A DNA stretch of 10,002 bases. Origin: Patescibacteria group bacterium (lineage in GTDB: Bacteria; Patescibacteriota; Microgenomatia; UBA1406; GWC2-37-13). Made by a program: the position numbers and the translations under genes. The stretch lies in NCBI GenBank assembly GCA_943356515.1, contig CALRFM010000029.1, forward strand, positions 1 to 10,002, in the 5' to 3' direction. Below the pieces are notes generated by a model that saw only the letters and a program-made list of their open reading frames with translations, had not been told where the DNA came from and did no database searches. Of this stretch, positions 1 through 7,364 are shown piece after piece (within the stretch, counting starts at the first letter, position 1; every line of letters starts with the position of its first letter).

Positions 1-2
1 AA

Positions 3-437
3 AAACCAACACCTACCCCTGAACAAAGTATGAAGCCCGGAGATTATTCGATTCAAGTGCAAAATGGGAGCGGCATAGTAGGGCAAGCCGGCGTGGTGCA
101 AGAACTCCTTGAGGAAAATGAATATAAAGTAGAGTCTACCGATAATGCAGATAACTATGATTATGAAGAAACGGTGATACAAGCTAAGAAAGATGTAAGT
201 GAAGCATGGCTGGGTGATATAAAGAAAGTATTAAAAAAGAAGTATGATGTCACGACGAAAGTTGAAGAGCTTTCTGAAGATGCAGATACCGATGTAGTTA
301 TTATCGTGGGAAGCTTTGACGAAAGTGGAGAAGCGCTTGGAGAATCTACTTCAGTTATAGAAGAAGAATCTGAAGCACCAGTAATAGAAGCATCTGAAAC
401 CAAAACACCCACACCAAGTCCAACAAAGAGTATTTAA
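3..437 (+). CDS. LytR C-terminal (LytR_C) domain protein, 5'-truncated by window edge
   Basis: The reading frame is open from the window edge. It reads a Pro/Thr-rich linker (KPTPTPEQS) before the first Met at base 30, so that Met is probably internal and the N-terminus lies upstream. Next comes a domain starting YSIQVQNGSGIVGQAG and ending TDVVIIVGSF about 90 residues later. This fits the LytR_C fold: a hydrophobic strand, an N-G-S/T-G-x-x-G-x-A turn, an amphipathic helix, and a final D-V-V-I-I-V-G strand. In known proteins the domain sits outside the membrane, at the C-terminus of LytR-CpsA-Psr proteins or behind a single membrane anchor; its ligand is unclear. The last ~35 residues are a disordered acidic, then Ser/Thr/Pro-rich tail (TKTPTPSPTKSI). 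The visible part has no LCP catalytic domain, so attachment of wall polymers cannot be claimed. Its stop lies 4 bp from the argS stop on the opposite strand. Confidence 0.72.
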   Translation, partial: KPTPTPEQSMKPGDYSIQVQNGSGIVGQAGVVQELLEENEYKVESTDNADNYDYEETVIQAKKDVSEAWLGDIKKVLKKKYDVTTKVEELSEDADTDVVIIVGSFDESGEALGESTSVIEEESEAPVIEASETKTPTPSPTKSI

Positions 438-441
438 CTCA

Positions 442-2154
442 TTACATCTTCTCAACAGTCTGAATCCCCAGAAGGGTGAGGCCGTGTTGCAATACATTTG
501 CTACTGCCTTTGTTATGGTAAGTCTCATCTGTTTAACTTCTTCATTTTCAGCCTTGAGGATTTTATGCTTTTGATAAAACAAGTTATATTTCTGTGACAG
601 GTCGTACAGATATAAACATAAGTAATTTGGGGCAAAACTTTGTGCTGAATCTAACACTGTTTCAGAGTATTTTGACAGGGTGCGAAGAAGACTGAGTTCG
701 TCCTCATTAGCGAAGAATCCATGTTTTCCTGGATCCTTCGGCTTCGCCTCTGGATGACATTTATCCAATACCGACTTACAGCGGACATAGGTATATTGCA
801 CATAAGGTCCTGAATTTCCTTGCATATTGAGAAGTTCATCCCAATCAAAAACAATATCCATATGCGCGCTACGCTTGAGGTCATTCCATTTAAGAGCACC
901 ATAAGCTACAGAAGCTGCAACATCTGGAATTACCTCGTCTTTTGCCAATGTAAGAGCGCGATTTTTTGCTTCTTCTAGTACATCTTCAAGCCAAATAGTA
1001 TTTCCTTTTCTCGTAGACATTTTAGAATCCTTAAATCTAAACATGCCATGTTTGATATGAATCCGTTGACCTTCTTTTACCCATCCTGCCATTTTTTCTA
1101 CTTCATAAAGTTGGTTAAAATAGAGCGATTGCTCGGCACCAACTTCATTGATGATTATCACGTCTTTTCCATACTTATTTAATCGGAATTTATCTGTTGC
1201 AAGATCTCGGGTTGCATATAGTGTTGCGCCATCTTGCTTAACAAGCATCATTGGGGGAAATTTTTCATTGGGGAAAAATACGAGCCATGCACCTTTACTT
1301 TCCTGTAGTATTTTTTTATCTTTTAACTCTTCAATAACTGGATCCATTTTATCTTCAAAATACGATTCTCCATACCCACGGCCATTATTTTCAAAACTCT
1401 CTGTTTTAATGCCAAGTTGTTTGTATAATCGGTCAAACTCAGTCCAAGACCATTCAATCGATTGCGTCCACAGCCTGCGAGCTTCTTTATCTCCATCTTC
1501 TAATTTCTTAAACCATTTACGACCTTCTATTTCTAAATCAGGATTTTTTTCAGCTTCAGTATGGAATTTCACATATAAATTTACGAGTACTTTAACAGGG
1601 CTTTGAGCATTTTTTATTTCATCTTCATTTCCCCATTCTTTTATGGCATAAATCAATTTCCCAAACTGTGTTCCCCAATCGCCGAGATGATTGTCGCGAT
1701 AAATGGTTGCTCCTGTTGACTCAAGAATATTTGCAATAGTATCACCGATAATGGTTGAGCGCAGATGCCCAACGGTAAATGGTTTTGCAATATTGGGAGA
1801 TGAGTATTCAACAATAATTTTTTTTCCGTTATTTACTTGGGGAATTTCAATTTTGTTTTCAGCAATTTGAGAAAGATTCTCAATCAATTTATTTTTACCT
1901 ACATAAATGTTTATAAATCCCGGTTTCATCACCTCTCCTTTTTCTATCACGCCACTAGGTTTGATCGCATCCAATATTAACTGCGCCAATTCCATTGGAT
2001 TTTTCTTTTCACTTTTGGCAAGTTGAAGTGCGATATTGGTGGCATAGTCTCCAAAGCTTTCATTGTTGGGAGGATTGATGTTGAGTTTGTCTGAAGAAAG
2101 ATTGAGTTCTTCCAAAGCCTGAGCTATGATGGTGTGAATTTGATCTTTGAGCAT
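442..2154 (-). CDS. argS: Arginyl-tRNA synthetase (class I)
   Basis: This cytoplasmic enzyme charges tRNA-Arg with arginine using ATP. It has 570 residues, normal for the family. In order I see the N-terminal tRNA-recognition domain (~1-105, with NESFGDYATNIAL); the class I nucleotide site SSPNIAKPFTVGHLRST (~118-133); RDNHLGDWGTQFGKL (~153-166), typical of ArgRS; KQDGATLYATRDLAT (~306-320); the KMSKS-type loop DSKMSTRKGN (~376-385); and a helical DALR anticodon-binding domain to the end (YLCLYLYDLSQKYNLFYQ). The HIGH motif reads TVGH, so its first His is Thr. Residues ~466-483 (CHPEAKPKDPGKHGFFAN) look like a translated dispersed repeat inserted in a variable linker (see the repeat at 710-759). 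The ATG at 2154 gives the full N-terminal domain. No Shine-Dalgarno site is visible; an extended -10-like box lies 7 bases upstream. The gene is convergent with the LytR_C gene and divergent from the PEGA gene. Confidence 0.96.
   Translation of the reverse strand: MLKDQIHTIIAQALEELNLSSDKLNINPPNNESFGDYATNIALQLAKSEKKNPMELAQLILDAIKPSGVIEKGEVMKPGFINIYVGKNKLIENLSQIAENKIEIPQVNNGKKIIVEYSSPNIAKPFTVGHLRSTIIGDTIANILESTGATIYRDNHLGDWGTQFGKLIYAIKEWGNEDEIKNAQSPVKVLVNLYVKFHTEAEKNPDLEIEGRKWFKKLEDGDKEARRLWTQSIEWSWTEFDRLYKQLGIKTESFENNGRGYGESYFEDKMDPVIEELKDKKILQESKGAWLVFFPNEKFPPMMLVKQDGATLYATRDLATDKFRLNKYGKDVIIINEVGAEQSLYFNQLYEVEKMAGWVKEGQRIHIKHGMFRFKDSKMSTRKGNTIWLEDVLEEAKNRALTLAKDEVIPDVAASVAYGALKWNDLKRSAHMDIVFDWDELLNMQGNSGPYVQYTYVRCKSVLDKCHPEAKPKDPGKHGFFANEDELSLLRTLSKYSETVLDSAQSFAPNYLCLYLYDLSQKYNLFYQKHKILKAENEEVKQMRLTITKAVANVLQHGLTLLGIQTVEKM
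710..759. repeat. Degenerate dispersed palindromic repeat inside argS
   Basis: On the minus strand this begins TGTCATCCAGAGGCGAAGCC, then GAAGGATCC, a short spacer, and GGATTCTTCGC. It resembles the short repeat I recall from many bacterial genomes, of the form TGTCATCCTGAG..GCGAAG..GGATC..GATTCTTCGC... On the plus strand 710-720 (GCGAAGAATCC) can pair with 731-741 (GGATCCTTCGG) at 9 of 11 positions around a 10-base loop. It is read in frame as ~18 residues in the linker before the DALR domain, where ArgRS sequences vary. Assignment to a named family is not possible from this window alone. Confidence 0.5.
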
Positions 2155-2161
2155 GAAGAAT

Positions 2162-2170
2162 ATGATACCA
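2162..2170 (-). promoter_or_regulatory. Candidate extended -10 promoter for argS
   Basis: Read on the minus strand the sequence is TGG-TATCAT followed by 7 bases and the argS ATG. TGN directly before the hexamer matches an extended -10. Transcription would start at or next to the A of ATG, giving a leaderless mRNA. No good -35 box is visible at normal spacing. Confidence 0.4.
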
Positions 2171-2195
2171 TGATTTCTCGAGGGCAGGCTTGATA

Positions 2196-2228
2196 TTGCA
2201 ATTTGAGGCTAAAGTGCTAAAATAGATA
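2196..2228 (+). promoter_or_regulatory. Candidate promoter for the PEGA/SH3 gene
   Basis: The 80-bp divergent gap offers TTGCAA (2196-2201), a 16-bp spacer and TAAAAT (2218-2223), with the ATG 11 bases further on. An alternative -10, TAGATA (2223-2228), lies 6 bases before the ATG. Either choice leaves a leader of about 0-5 bases. No Shine-Dalgarno sequence precedes the ATG at 2235. Confidence 0.35.
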
Positions 2229-2234
2229 TACTCT

Positions 2235-3113
2235 ATGAAACGAAAAATGATAGTTCTTGGAGCGCTCGTAGGAGCGTTTGTGTTATTTGTGCTTGCGCGG
2301 TTTTTTATATTTGATTCTCCAAGTGCCACGGGGCGTATCGAAATATTATCTTCGCCTACGGCTGGAGTGTTTATAAATGATGTGGGAGTAGGAAAGACTC
2401 CTTACAAAGATTGGTTTGTTGAGCCGGGAGAATACTCTATTCGTCTTATTCCTGAAGGTGAGGAAACGGAAAGCGTGGCATGGGAAGGAAAAGTTTCTAT
2501 ACACGCTCACACCCTTACGTATGTAAGTCGCGAGATGGGAACGAGCGCAATTACCTCGGCGGGAGAAATTCTCACGGTGGTAAAAATGGATAGCAAGCCA
2601 AGTGGTGAAACGGGAGAAGTAGAATTGGTTACTGACCCGCCTGGAGCTATCGTATTTCTTAATAACGAAGAAAAAGGCGTTGCGCCGCTTATTTTGCAAG
2701 ATGTGCCAGTGGGTGAACATGAACTTGCGGTATATTTACCCGGCTTTTTCCGACGAACTAAAAAGATTAAAGTACCTAAAAAAGGATTTCGTGTTCAAGT
2801 ATCTATACATATGGCACTAGACAAAACACATAAAACATTGGAAGAAGAGCTCAAGAAAGCTGCAATAGAAGCTACAAAAGAAGCGGAGCTTGCAAAGAAA
2901 GAAGAAGTAAATACTAAAACACTTACTATACTAGATACTCCAACAGGATTTTTAAATGTACGAGCAGAGCCTTCTGTGTCTGGTGACAAAGTAGCAGAAG
3001 TAACCCCAGGGGAAGAGTATACCTATTCAGAAGAAGATGGTGGATGGTACAAAATTCTCCTGGGAGGCGAAGAGAATGGATGGGTGCACGGAGACTACGT
3101 TACGCTAAACTAA
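2235..3113 (+). CDS. Membrane-anchored PEGA-PEGA-SH3b envelope protein
   Basis: This 292-residue protein starts MKRKM and has one hydrophobic segment (~5-26), so it is probably anchored in the membrane with the rest outside. Residues ~33-98 form a PEGA domain (GRIEILSSPTAGVFINDVGVG, then TPYKDWFVEPGEYSIRL). Residues ~128-193 form a second one (EVELVTDPPGAIVFLNNEEKG, then APLILQDVPVGEHELAVYLPGF). A charged helical stretch (~200-226) leads to a bacterial SH3 domain (~232-290) with GFLNVRAEPSVSGDKVAEV, GGWYKILL and GWVHGDYV. PEGA domains are beta-sandwich repeats of surface proteins and SH3b domains often bind cell wall, so a wall- or surface-binding role is likely; no catalytic domain is present. 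It is transcribed divergently from argS and ends 4 bp from the stop of the glycan operon on the other strand. The partner or ligand is unknown. Confidence 0.85.
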   Translation: MKRKMIVLGALVGAFVLFVLARFFIFDSPSATGRIEILSSPTAGVFINDVGVGKTPYKDWFVEPGEYSIRLIPEGEETESVAWEGKVSIHAHTLTYVSREMGTSAITSAGEILTVVKMDSKPSGETGEVELVTDPPGAIVFLNNEEKGVAPLILQDVPVGEHELAVYLPGFFRRTKKIKVPKKGFRVQVSIHMALDKTHKTLEEELKKAAIEATKEAELAKKEEVNTKTLTILDTPTGFLNVRAEPSVSGDKVAEVTPGEEYTYSEEDGGWYKILLGGEENGWVHGDYVTLN

Positions 3114-3117
3114 CTTC

Positions 3118-4224
3118 TTATGTATCTTTCCAAATTAACTTATTATAAAGAACGTAAGAGTACGGGATGATAATAAGAACGATAATAAATACTTTATAAA
3201 CATACCAATAAGATTCCCCGAGCCAGCTTGTTGAAAGGTGCATACCGTAGGCTTGAATAACAATAGACCCCGATGCTACCAAATTAAATTTAATAAAACT
3301 CCACAGCAGACTCTCATTACCATGCTCAAGTTTTTTGTAAGCAAAACTCCAATAATTATTAAAGATAAAATTGGAAATAATAGCAAGTTCAGCACTCACC
3401 ATAGTTGCAAACACTACACTTCCTGTGAATATTTCAATAAGTAAAAATGAGATACCAAAGTCAACAATAAACCCAATACCGCCTACTATGCAAAATTTAA
3501 TAAATGAAGAATGTTGGAATACATAGAGTAACGTTTGTGTAATATATTCTATAGAATCTATCTTAGAAACACCTTTAGTTCTGTCGATAAAATGTATGGG
3601 AATCTCACGGATACGAGCATTTGATTTTATAGCGTTATCAATGAGTGCAACTTGAAAAACATATCCTGTGTAGTTTTCTAAATCATCCATATGTTTTTCG
3701 ATAACCCACCTTTTTATAGCTCTGTACCCATTAGTCCACTCAGTTATTGAAAATTTCATAAATCCCAAACGCACGATTAGGTTTCCTACAATTGAGAAAA
3801 TTTTACGATGGATTCCCCAATTTTGAGGAATGGAACCACCTGGAATATAGCGTGAACCGATAACGAAATCGGATCCTTGATCTATTTGACTCAAGAAATT
3901 AGGAATCTCTTTTGGATTGTGTGAATGATCTGCATCCATTTCAAACACGACATCTGTATTGAGTTTACCCACCGCATATTTGAATCCACGAGTATATGCC
4001 TTCCCTAACCCTTCTTTGGGAGTTTCCAATAAATGAAGCTGTTTATATTGTTTTTGTAGTTTTACGATTTCTTTTGCGGTACCATCTGGTGAGGAACTAT
4101 CTACTACAAGGATCTGAATATTCCATGTTGTTATCTGTTTAGTAACATTGAATATATCATGAATCAGTGAGGTAACATTATTCACTTCGTTATATGTTGG
4201 GAGTATGATGACTGCAGTATTCAT
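3118..4224 (-). CDS. Polyprenyl-phosphate glycosyltransferase (GT2, DPM1-like) fused to GtrA domain
   Basis: The 368 residues hold two modules. Residues ~1-235 are a GT-A family 2 transferase like dolichol-phosphate mannose synthase: VIILPTYNE (5-13), VVDSSSPDGTA (40-50), the metal-binding DxD (FEMDADHSHNP, Asp97 and Asp99), FVIGSRYIPGG (~120-130) and TNGYRAIKR (~164-172). Residues ~240-366 are a GtrA-type membrane domain with about four helices, from FIKFCIVGGIGFIVDFGISF to the end. The family moves a sugar from a nucleotide donor to polyprenyl phosphate, and GtrA partners are linked to lipid-linked sugar translocation. The usual DD pair in the first Asp motif reads Asp-Ser. The ATG overlaps the upstream gene's TGA by one base triplet shift (ATGA), which suggests translational coupling. 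It is last in the operon. Donor sugar and acceptor are not decided by sequence. Confidence 0.9.
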   Translation of the reverse strand: MNTAVIILPTYNEVNNVTSLIHDIFNVTKQITTWNIQILVVDSSSPDGTAKEIVKLQKQYKQLHLLETPKEGLGKAYTRGFKYAVGKLNTDVVFEMDADHSHNPKEIPNFLSQIDQGSDFVIGSRYIPGGSIPQNWGIHRKIFSIVGNLIVRLGFMKFSITEWTNGYRAIKRWVIEKHMDDLENYTGYVFQVALIDNAIKSNARIREIPIHFIDRTKGVSKIDSIEYITQTLLYVFQHSSFIKFCIVGGIGFIVDFGISFLLIEIFTGSVVFATMVSAELAIISNFIFNNYWSFAYKKLEHGNESLLWSFIKFNLVASGSIVIQAYGMHLSTSWLGESYWYVYKVFIIVLIIIPYSYVLYNKLIWKDT

Positions 4225-5183
4225 AAGTTAGTACGAATAGTATCAATCGTTTTTTTTAGACCATCTTCAATGCTCGTGGTAGGTTCCCATCCAAGAAGTT
4301 CTTTTGCTTTGGTAATATCTGGTTTCCGTTGTTTTGGATCATCTTCAGGAAGTTTTTCAGTTACGCTTATCTCACTTTCAGAATGAGCTATAGATTTTAT
4401 AAGCTGCGCATATTCCAGTACTGTTTTTTCATCAGTTGAACCCATATTTATTATTTCTCCAGATAACCCATTTTTTTCCATGAATATAACGAGTCCGTTT
4501 ACTAAATCATCTACATAGCACAGAGATCGCGTTTGTGTGCCATCGCCAAAAATAGTTATAGGTTCATTTTTTAATGCCTGTTGCATAAAAAGAACGCTCA
4601 TTCGCATATCTTTATCACTCATGTGCGGGCCATAGGTATTGAATATTCGCGCAATGCGCGTGTCCACCTCCAACTCTCTCTGGTAATAAGCGACCAATGT
4701 TTCGCCAAAGCGTTTAGCTTCATCATACACCGACCTAGGTCCGGTAGTAGAAACGTTGCCACGATATGATTCTTTTTGTGGATTTTCAAGTGGCTCTCCA
4801 TAGATCTCTGATGTTGATGTAAATAAAAACCGTGCATGATATTTTTTGGCTAGCTCCAGCATTGCATGGGTACCAACCGTATTTACCATCATCGTTTCCA
4901 TAGGAAGTGCATGATAGCTTATAGAGCTGTGATGATTGGGAGAAGCAGGAGATGCAAGATGATATATATAATCTATGTGATCGGGGAGTGAATTTGGCGG
5001 AAGATCTTTTGTTACATCTGCATGAATAAAAGTGAATCGCAGATGAGCTTTAAGAGGTTTAATAGTATCCATTGAACCAGTGCTAAGATTGTCTATGCAG
5101 TATACGTTATTATCATCTTTTAAGAGTCTTTTACACAGATGGCTTCCTATGAATCCTGCACCTCCCGTTATGAGTATATTCAT
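4221..5183 (-). CDS. UDP-glucuronate decarboxylase (UDP-xylose synthase)-like SDR
   Basis: This 320-residue extended short-chain dehydrogenase probably converts UDP-glucuronate to UDP-xylose with bound NAD. It shows the Rossmann motif GGAGFIG (7-13), YHLASPASP (~74-82), TSTSEIYGEP (122-131, with Glu126 at the catalytic-acid position), KESYRGNVSTTGPRSVYDEAK (split here as KESYRGNV and GPRSVYDEAK, with Tyr153 and Lys157 as the YxxxK pair), RIFNTYGP and GDGTQTRSLCYVDDLV. The HLASPASP, ESY-GNV and GPRS-YDE-KR set is characteristic of UXS rather than of GalE or RmlB. Its gene follows ugd by 12 bp, and Ugd makes the substrate, which supports the assignment. It overlaps the next gene by 4 bases. A UDP-glucuronate epimerase or another NAD-dependent sugar epimerase is the main alternative. 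Confidence 0.85.
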   Translation of the reverse strand: MNILITGGAGFIGSHLCKRLLKDDNNVYCIDNLSTGSMDTIKPLKAHLRFTFIHADVTKDLPPNSLPDHIDYIYHLASPASPNHHSSISYHALPMETMMVNTVGTHAMLELAKKYHARFLFTSTSEIYGEPLENPQKESYRGNVSTTGPRSVYDEAKRFGETLVAYYQRELEVDTRIARIFNTYGPHMSDKDMRMSVLFMQQALKNEPITIFGDGTQTRSLCYVDDLVNGLVIFMEKNGLSGEIINMGSTDEKTVLEYAQLIKSIAHSESEISVTEKLPEDDPKQRKPDITKAKELLGWEPTTSIEDGLKKTIDTIRTNL

Positions 5184-5194
5184 ATATAGAAGCT

Positions 5195-5200
5195 ATTATA
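5195..5200 (-). promoter_or_regulatory. Consensus -10 hexamer before the UXS-like gene
   Basis: TATAAT on the minus strand overlaps the ugd stop codon and lies 11 bases before the ATG at 5183. It could give an internal transcript with a leader of about 4-5 bases. No -35 box is convincing at normal spacing, and in AT-rich DNA such a hexamer may be chance. Confidence 0.22.
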
Positions 5201-6494
5201 CTGCTTTTCGTCCAGTAGATATATAAGTAAACCCATGCGATTTCATGGTGTCTGGATTGTAGATATTACGTCCATCTACAATAAGCGGCGTTTTCATGAG
5301 AGATTTAATGTGAGGTAAATTGGCTTGTTTAAACTCATTCCATTCAGTCATGACAAGCAAGGCATCTACATCTTTCACAGCATCGTACATATTGTCTACA
5401 AACGTAAGGCTTCCACCAAGTTGTTGTTTTTTAACATTCTCTGTTGCGGCCGGGTCAAAAGCTACAATGTGATAGTCCATCTTTATAAGTTCATTTATGA
5501 TGTAAAGAGATGGAGCAAATCGAATATCATCGGTATTTGGTTTAAAGCTCAGTCCCCATACCGCAAGTTTTTTTCCCTTTGTATGTTTTAATACTTTATG
5601 AACAAAATTATCTCGTACAGAATGATTTATACGCTCCACAGAATCTAAAAGTCCGATATCGAGTTCTAATTGTTTTCCTGTCTCATTGAGTGCCATCACA
5701 TCTTTGGGAAAACATGAACCGCCATACCCAATTCCAGCATAGAGAAATTGACGACCAATTCTATTATCGCTTCCCACAGCTTCCATAATAGTTTCTATAT
5801 CTCCACCTGTTTTTTCGGCATAAAGCGAAATGAGGTTTGCAAATGATATTTTGGTAGCAAGCATGGCATTGGAAGCGTATTTTATGATTTCAGCACTTGC
5901 CAGATCGGTAATTATTCGACTTCCTGTAAGAGGTTTGTGCGCTTCAAGTAAGGTAGCTATTGCTTTTTGAGAAGATGAACCTATAACAACCCGGTCTGGC
6001 GATGTTGTATCACCTATTGCAGATCCTTCACGAAGAAATTCTGGGCAAGATGCTACGGCAAATTCTGCGTCAGCAGGTTTGGTATCACTTAGTATCTTTT
6101 CAACCTTTAAGTTAGTTCCTACGGGAACAGTGCTCTTGCAAGACACCACGGTAAAACCTTTTTTCAGATTCTTTCCAATATGTTGAGCGACGTTTAATAC
6201 CGCTGAAAGATCGGCTTCGCCAGTAGCGCTCGGTGGGGTTCCTACTGCAATAAATACTATGTCTGATGAGGGGATTGCTTTATCAAAATCTAAGGTAAAA
6301 TGAAGCCTGTTTGCATCTAAATTCTTTTTAAGAAGTTCTTCAAGTCCCGGTTCATATATAAGTGGATCGCCATTTTTCAGTTTTTCTACTTTTTCTGGCG
6401 TATGCCCAATAACCCATACATCATTTCCGAAATCAGCAAACACACAAGCTGTAACGAGCCCAACATACCCGTGTCCTACAAATGTGATAGTCAT
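5196..6494 (-). CDS. ugd: UDP-glucose 6-dehydrogenase
   Basis: Ugd oxidises UDP-glucose twice with NAD to UDP-glucuronate in the cytoplasm. From the ATG at 6494 the protein has 432 residues, normal for bacterial Ugd. It shows the N-terminal NAD site VGHGYVGLV (6-14), VGTPPSATGEADLS (~84-97), SCPEFLREGSAIGD (~149-162), EIIKYASNAMLATKISFAN (~202-220, Lys205), the catalytic loop GYGGSCFPKD (Cys261), and the C-terminal UDP-binding domain with WGLSFKPNTDDIR. An in-frame TTG at 6512 would add six residues (MSIISH). I prefer the ATG because the NAD-binding strand normally begins right there and because the TTG version runs through the predicted -10 box. The gene lies 51 bp after the rmlD-like gene and 12 bp before the UXS-like gene, which would use its product. 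Confidence 0.95.
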   Translation of the reverse strand: MTITFVGHGYVGLVTACVFADFGNDVWVIGHTPEKVEKLKNGDPLIYEPGLEELLKKNLDANRLHFTLDFDKAIPSSDIVFIAVGTPPSATGEADLSAVLNVAQHIGKNLKKGFTVVSCKSTVPVGTNLKVEKILSDTKPADAEFAVASCPEFLREGSAIGDTTSPDRVVIGSSSQKAIATLLEAHKPLTGSRIITDLASAEIIKYASNAMLATKISFANLISLYAEKTGGDIETIMEAVGSDNRIGRQFLYAGIGYGGSCFPKDVMALNETGKQLELDIGLLDSVERINHSVRDNFVHKVLKHTKGKKLAVWGLSFKPNTDDIRFAPSLYIINELIKMDYHIVAFDPAATENVKKQQLGGSLTFVDNMYDAVKDVDALLVMTEWNEFKQANLPHIKSLMKTPLIVDGRNIYNPDTMKSHGFTYISTGRKAV

Positions 6495-6501
6495 ATGGGA
6501 A

Positions 6502-6530
6502 ATAATACTCAAATTATATTAAAAAAACAA
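6502..6530 (-). promoter_or_regulatory. Candidate internal promoter for ugd
   Basis: In the 51-bp gap, read on the minus strand: TTGTTT (6525-6530), 17 bp, then TATTAT (6502-6507), then 7 bases and the ugd ATG. This predicts a leaderless start. A perfect TATAAT (6513-6518) also lies within the spacer and would give a leader of about 12 bases. Only half of the -35 hexamer matches TTGACA, so support rests on the -10 boxes and spacing. Confidence 0.42.
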
Positions 6531-6545
6531 GGCTGAGAAGATTAC

Positions 6546-7361
6546 TTAACGATCTTGTAGTACCTCACCAAACGATCTCATTTCTTGGAAGTCATTTTTT
6601 TTACTTACTGTTTGGGAATACTGTGGGCGGGGAGCTCTTCCTTTGGTGTACTCTTCAAAAGTGGTCGCCTGAATCAAATCTGCAGAAACTCCTAAATGTT
6701 TAGCAATTATCTCACCCACTTCAAAAGGTGAATAAGACATTGATCCAACAAGATGATAGATTTCTGGTTTAAAGTTGTTTATTAAATAATGCAATCCTTG
6801 TGCAATATCATCTATATGCGTTGGTGTCATACTAGAATCAGTTACCATCGTAAGGGTCCGACCCTTACGGAGAGCATCCGTTAAACGTGTCACAATATCT
6901 GGGTTTTTCGATGAAGGGTTACCATACGGATAACTTATACGGACGATCATAGCGTCATCACCTAATGCTTGCTCACCCTTATATTTGGTTTGCCCATAAT
7001 ATCCGACAGGATTTGGTTTACTCTCTTCATCAAACGGAGGACTCACTCCATCGAATACAAAATCGGTCGAAACGTAGATCATTTTCTTTCCCATTTTTTG
7101 TACGGCTTCGTGCAAGTAGTTGGTTCCATCAACATTTATTGCGTAAGCTTTCTCTCTTTCATTTTCAGCTTTATCGACATTCGTATACGCCGCCAAGTGA
7201 AGAAGAATATCAAAGTCAATGTCGGTCAGTTTTGCATTCACATCATTTTGATTAGTAATATCAAGTTCCTCATGCGAAAGAGGAATAAAGGTAACGTCTG
7301 TGAGAAGTTCAATAAGGCGAGATCCTATAAGACCGTTAGGTCCTGTTATGGCAACGTTCAT
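6546..7361 (-). CDS. rmlD: dTDP-4-dehydrorhamnose reductase-like SDR (RmlD family)
   Basis: This 271-residue short-chain reductase is likely the last step to dTDP-L-rhamnose, reducing dTDP-4-keto-L-rhamnose with NAD(P)H. It has the nucleotide motif GPNGLIG (7-13), HEELDITNQNDV (~30-41), LLHLAAYTNVDKAENE (~53-68), which is typical of RmlD, AYAINVDGT (~72-80), VSTDFVFDG (97-105) and the Tyr122/Lys126 pair in YYGQTKYKGE. The C-terminus has RPQYSQTVSKK where RmlD usually has a RPxxSxL-type motif, so the match is not perfect. It is 3 bp downstream of rmlB, which supports a dTDP-deoxysugar role. Because rmlC is not in the window, a reductase making another 6-deoxy sugar remains possible. A 9-bp perfect inverted repeat lies inside the gene at 6849-6869. 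Confidence 0.82.
   Translation of the reverse strand: MNVAITGPNGLIGSRLIELLTDVTFIPLSHEELDITNQNDVNAKLTDIDFDILLHLAAYTNVDKAENEREKAYAINVDGTNYLHEAVQKMGKKMIYVSTDFVFDGVSPPFDEESKPNPVGYYGQTKYKGEQALGDDAMIVRISYPYGNPSSKNPDIVTRLTDALRKGRTLTMVTDSSMTPTHIDDIAQGLHYLINNFKPEIYHLVGSMSYSPFEVGEIIAKHLGVSADLIQATTFEEYTKGRAPRPQYSQTVSKKNDFQEMRSFGEVLQDR
6849..6869. repeat. Perfect 9-bp inverted repeat with 3-base loop inside the rmlD-like gene
   Basis: CGTAAGGGT (6849-6857), CCG, ACCCTTACG (6861-6869). A T-G pair at 6848/6870 could extend the stem by one on the plus strand. It is in frame and encodes part of RKGRTLT at a place where RmlD proteins normally have a comparable GRxLxVV stretch, so no residues seem to have been added. 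No U-tract follows on the minus strand, so it is not a standard terminator. Confidence 0.6.
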
Positions 7362-7364
7362 ATA

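Noticed and set aside
428..440. Small inverted repeat GAGT-ATTTA-ACTC spanning the convergent stops of the LytR_C gene and argS, considered as a terminator
   Set aside because: The stem is only 4 bp and AT-rich, with no T-tract on either side, so it is too weak to call.
1148..1606. Long plus-strand open frames opposite argS, and similar ones opposite the PEGA, rmlD-like and UXS-like genes
   Set aside because: They lie wholly inside strongly supported genes, show no recognisable domain and have composition typical of antisense reading.
3090..3165. Possible terminator between the PEGA gene and the glycan operon
   Set aside because: Only distant short complementary stretches (TTACG and CGTAA ~65 bases apart) exist; there is no compact hairpin with a T-tract.
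4732..4741. 10-bp palindrome GACCTAGGTC inside the UXS-like gene
   Set aside because: It has no loop, it is isolated, and it encodes the conserved GPRS motif, so protein constraint explains it.
6495..6512. TTG at 6512 as ugd start, adding six residues
   Set aside because: The NAD-binding strand starts at the ATG at 6494, and the extension overlaps a -10-like box with correct spacing for a leaderless start.
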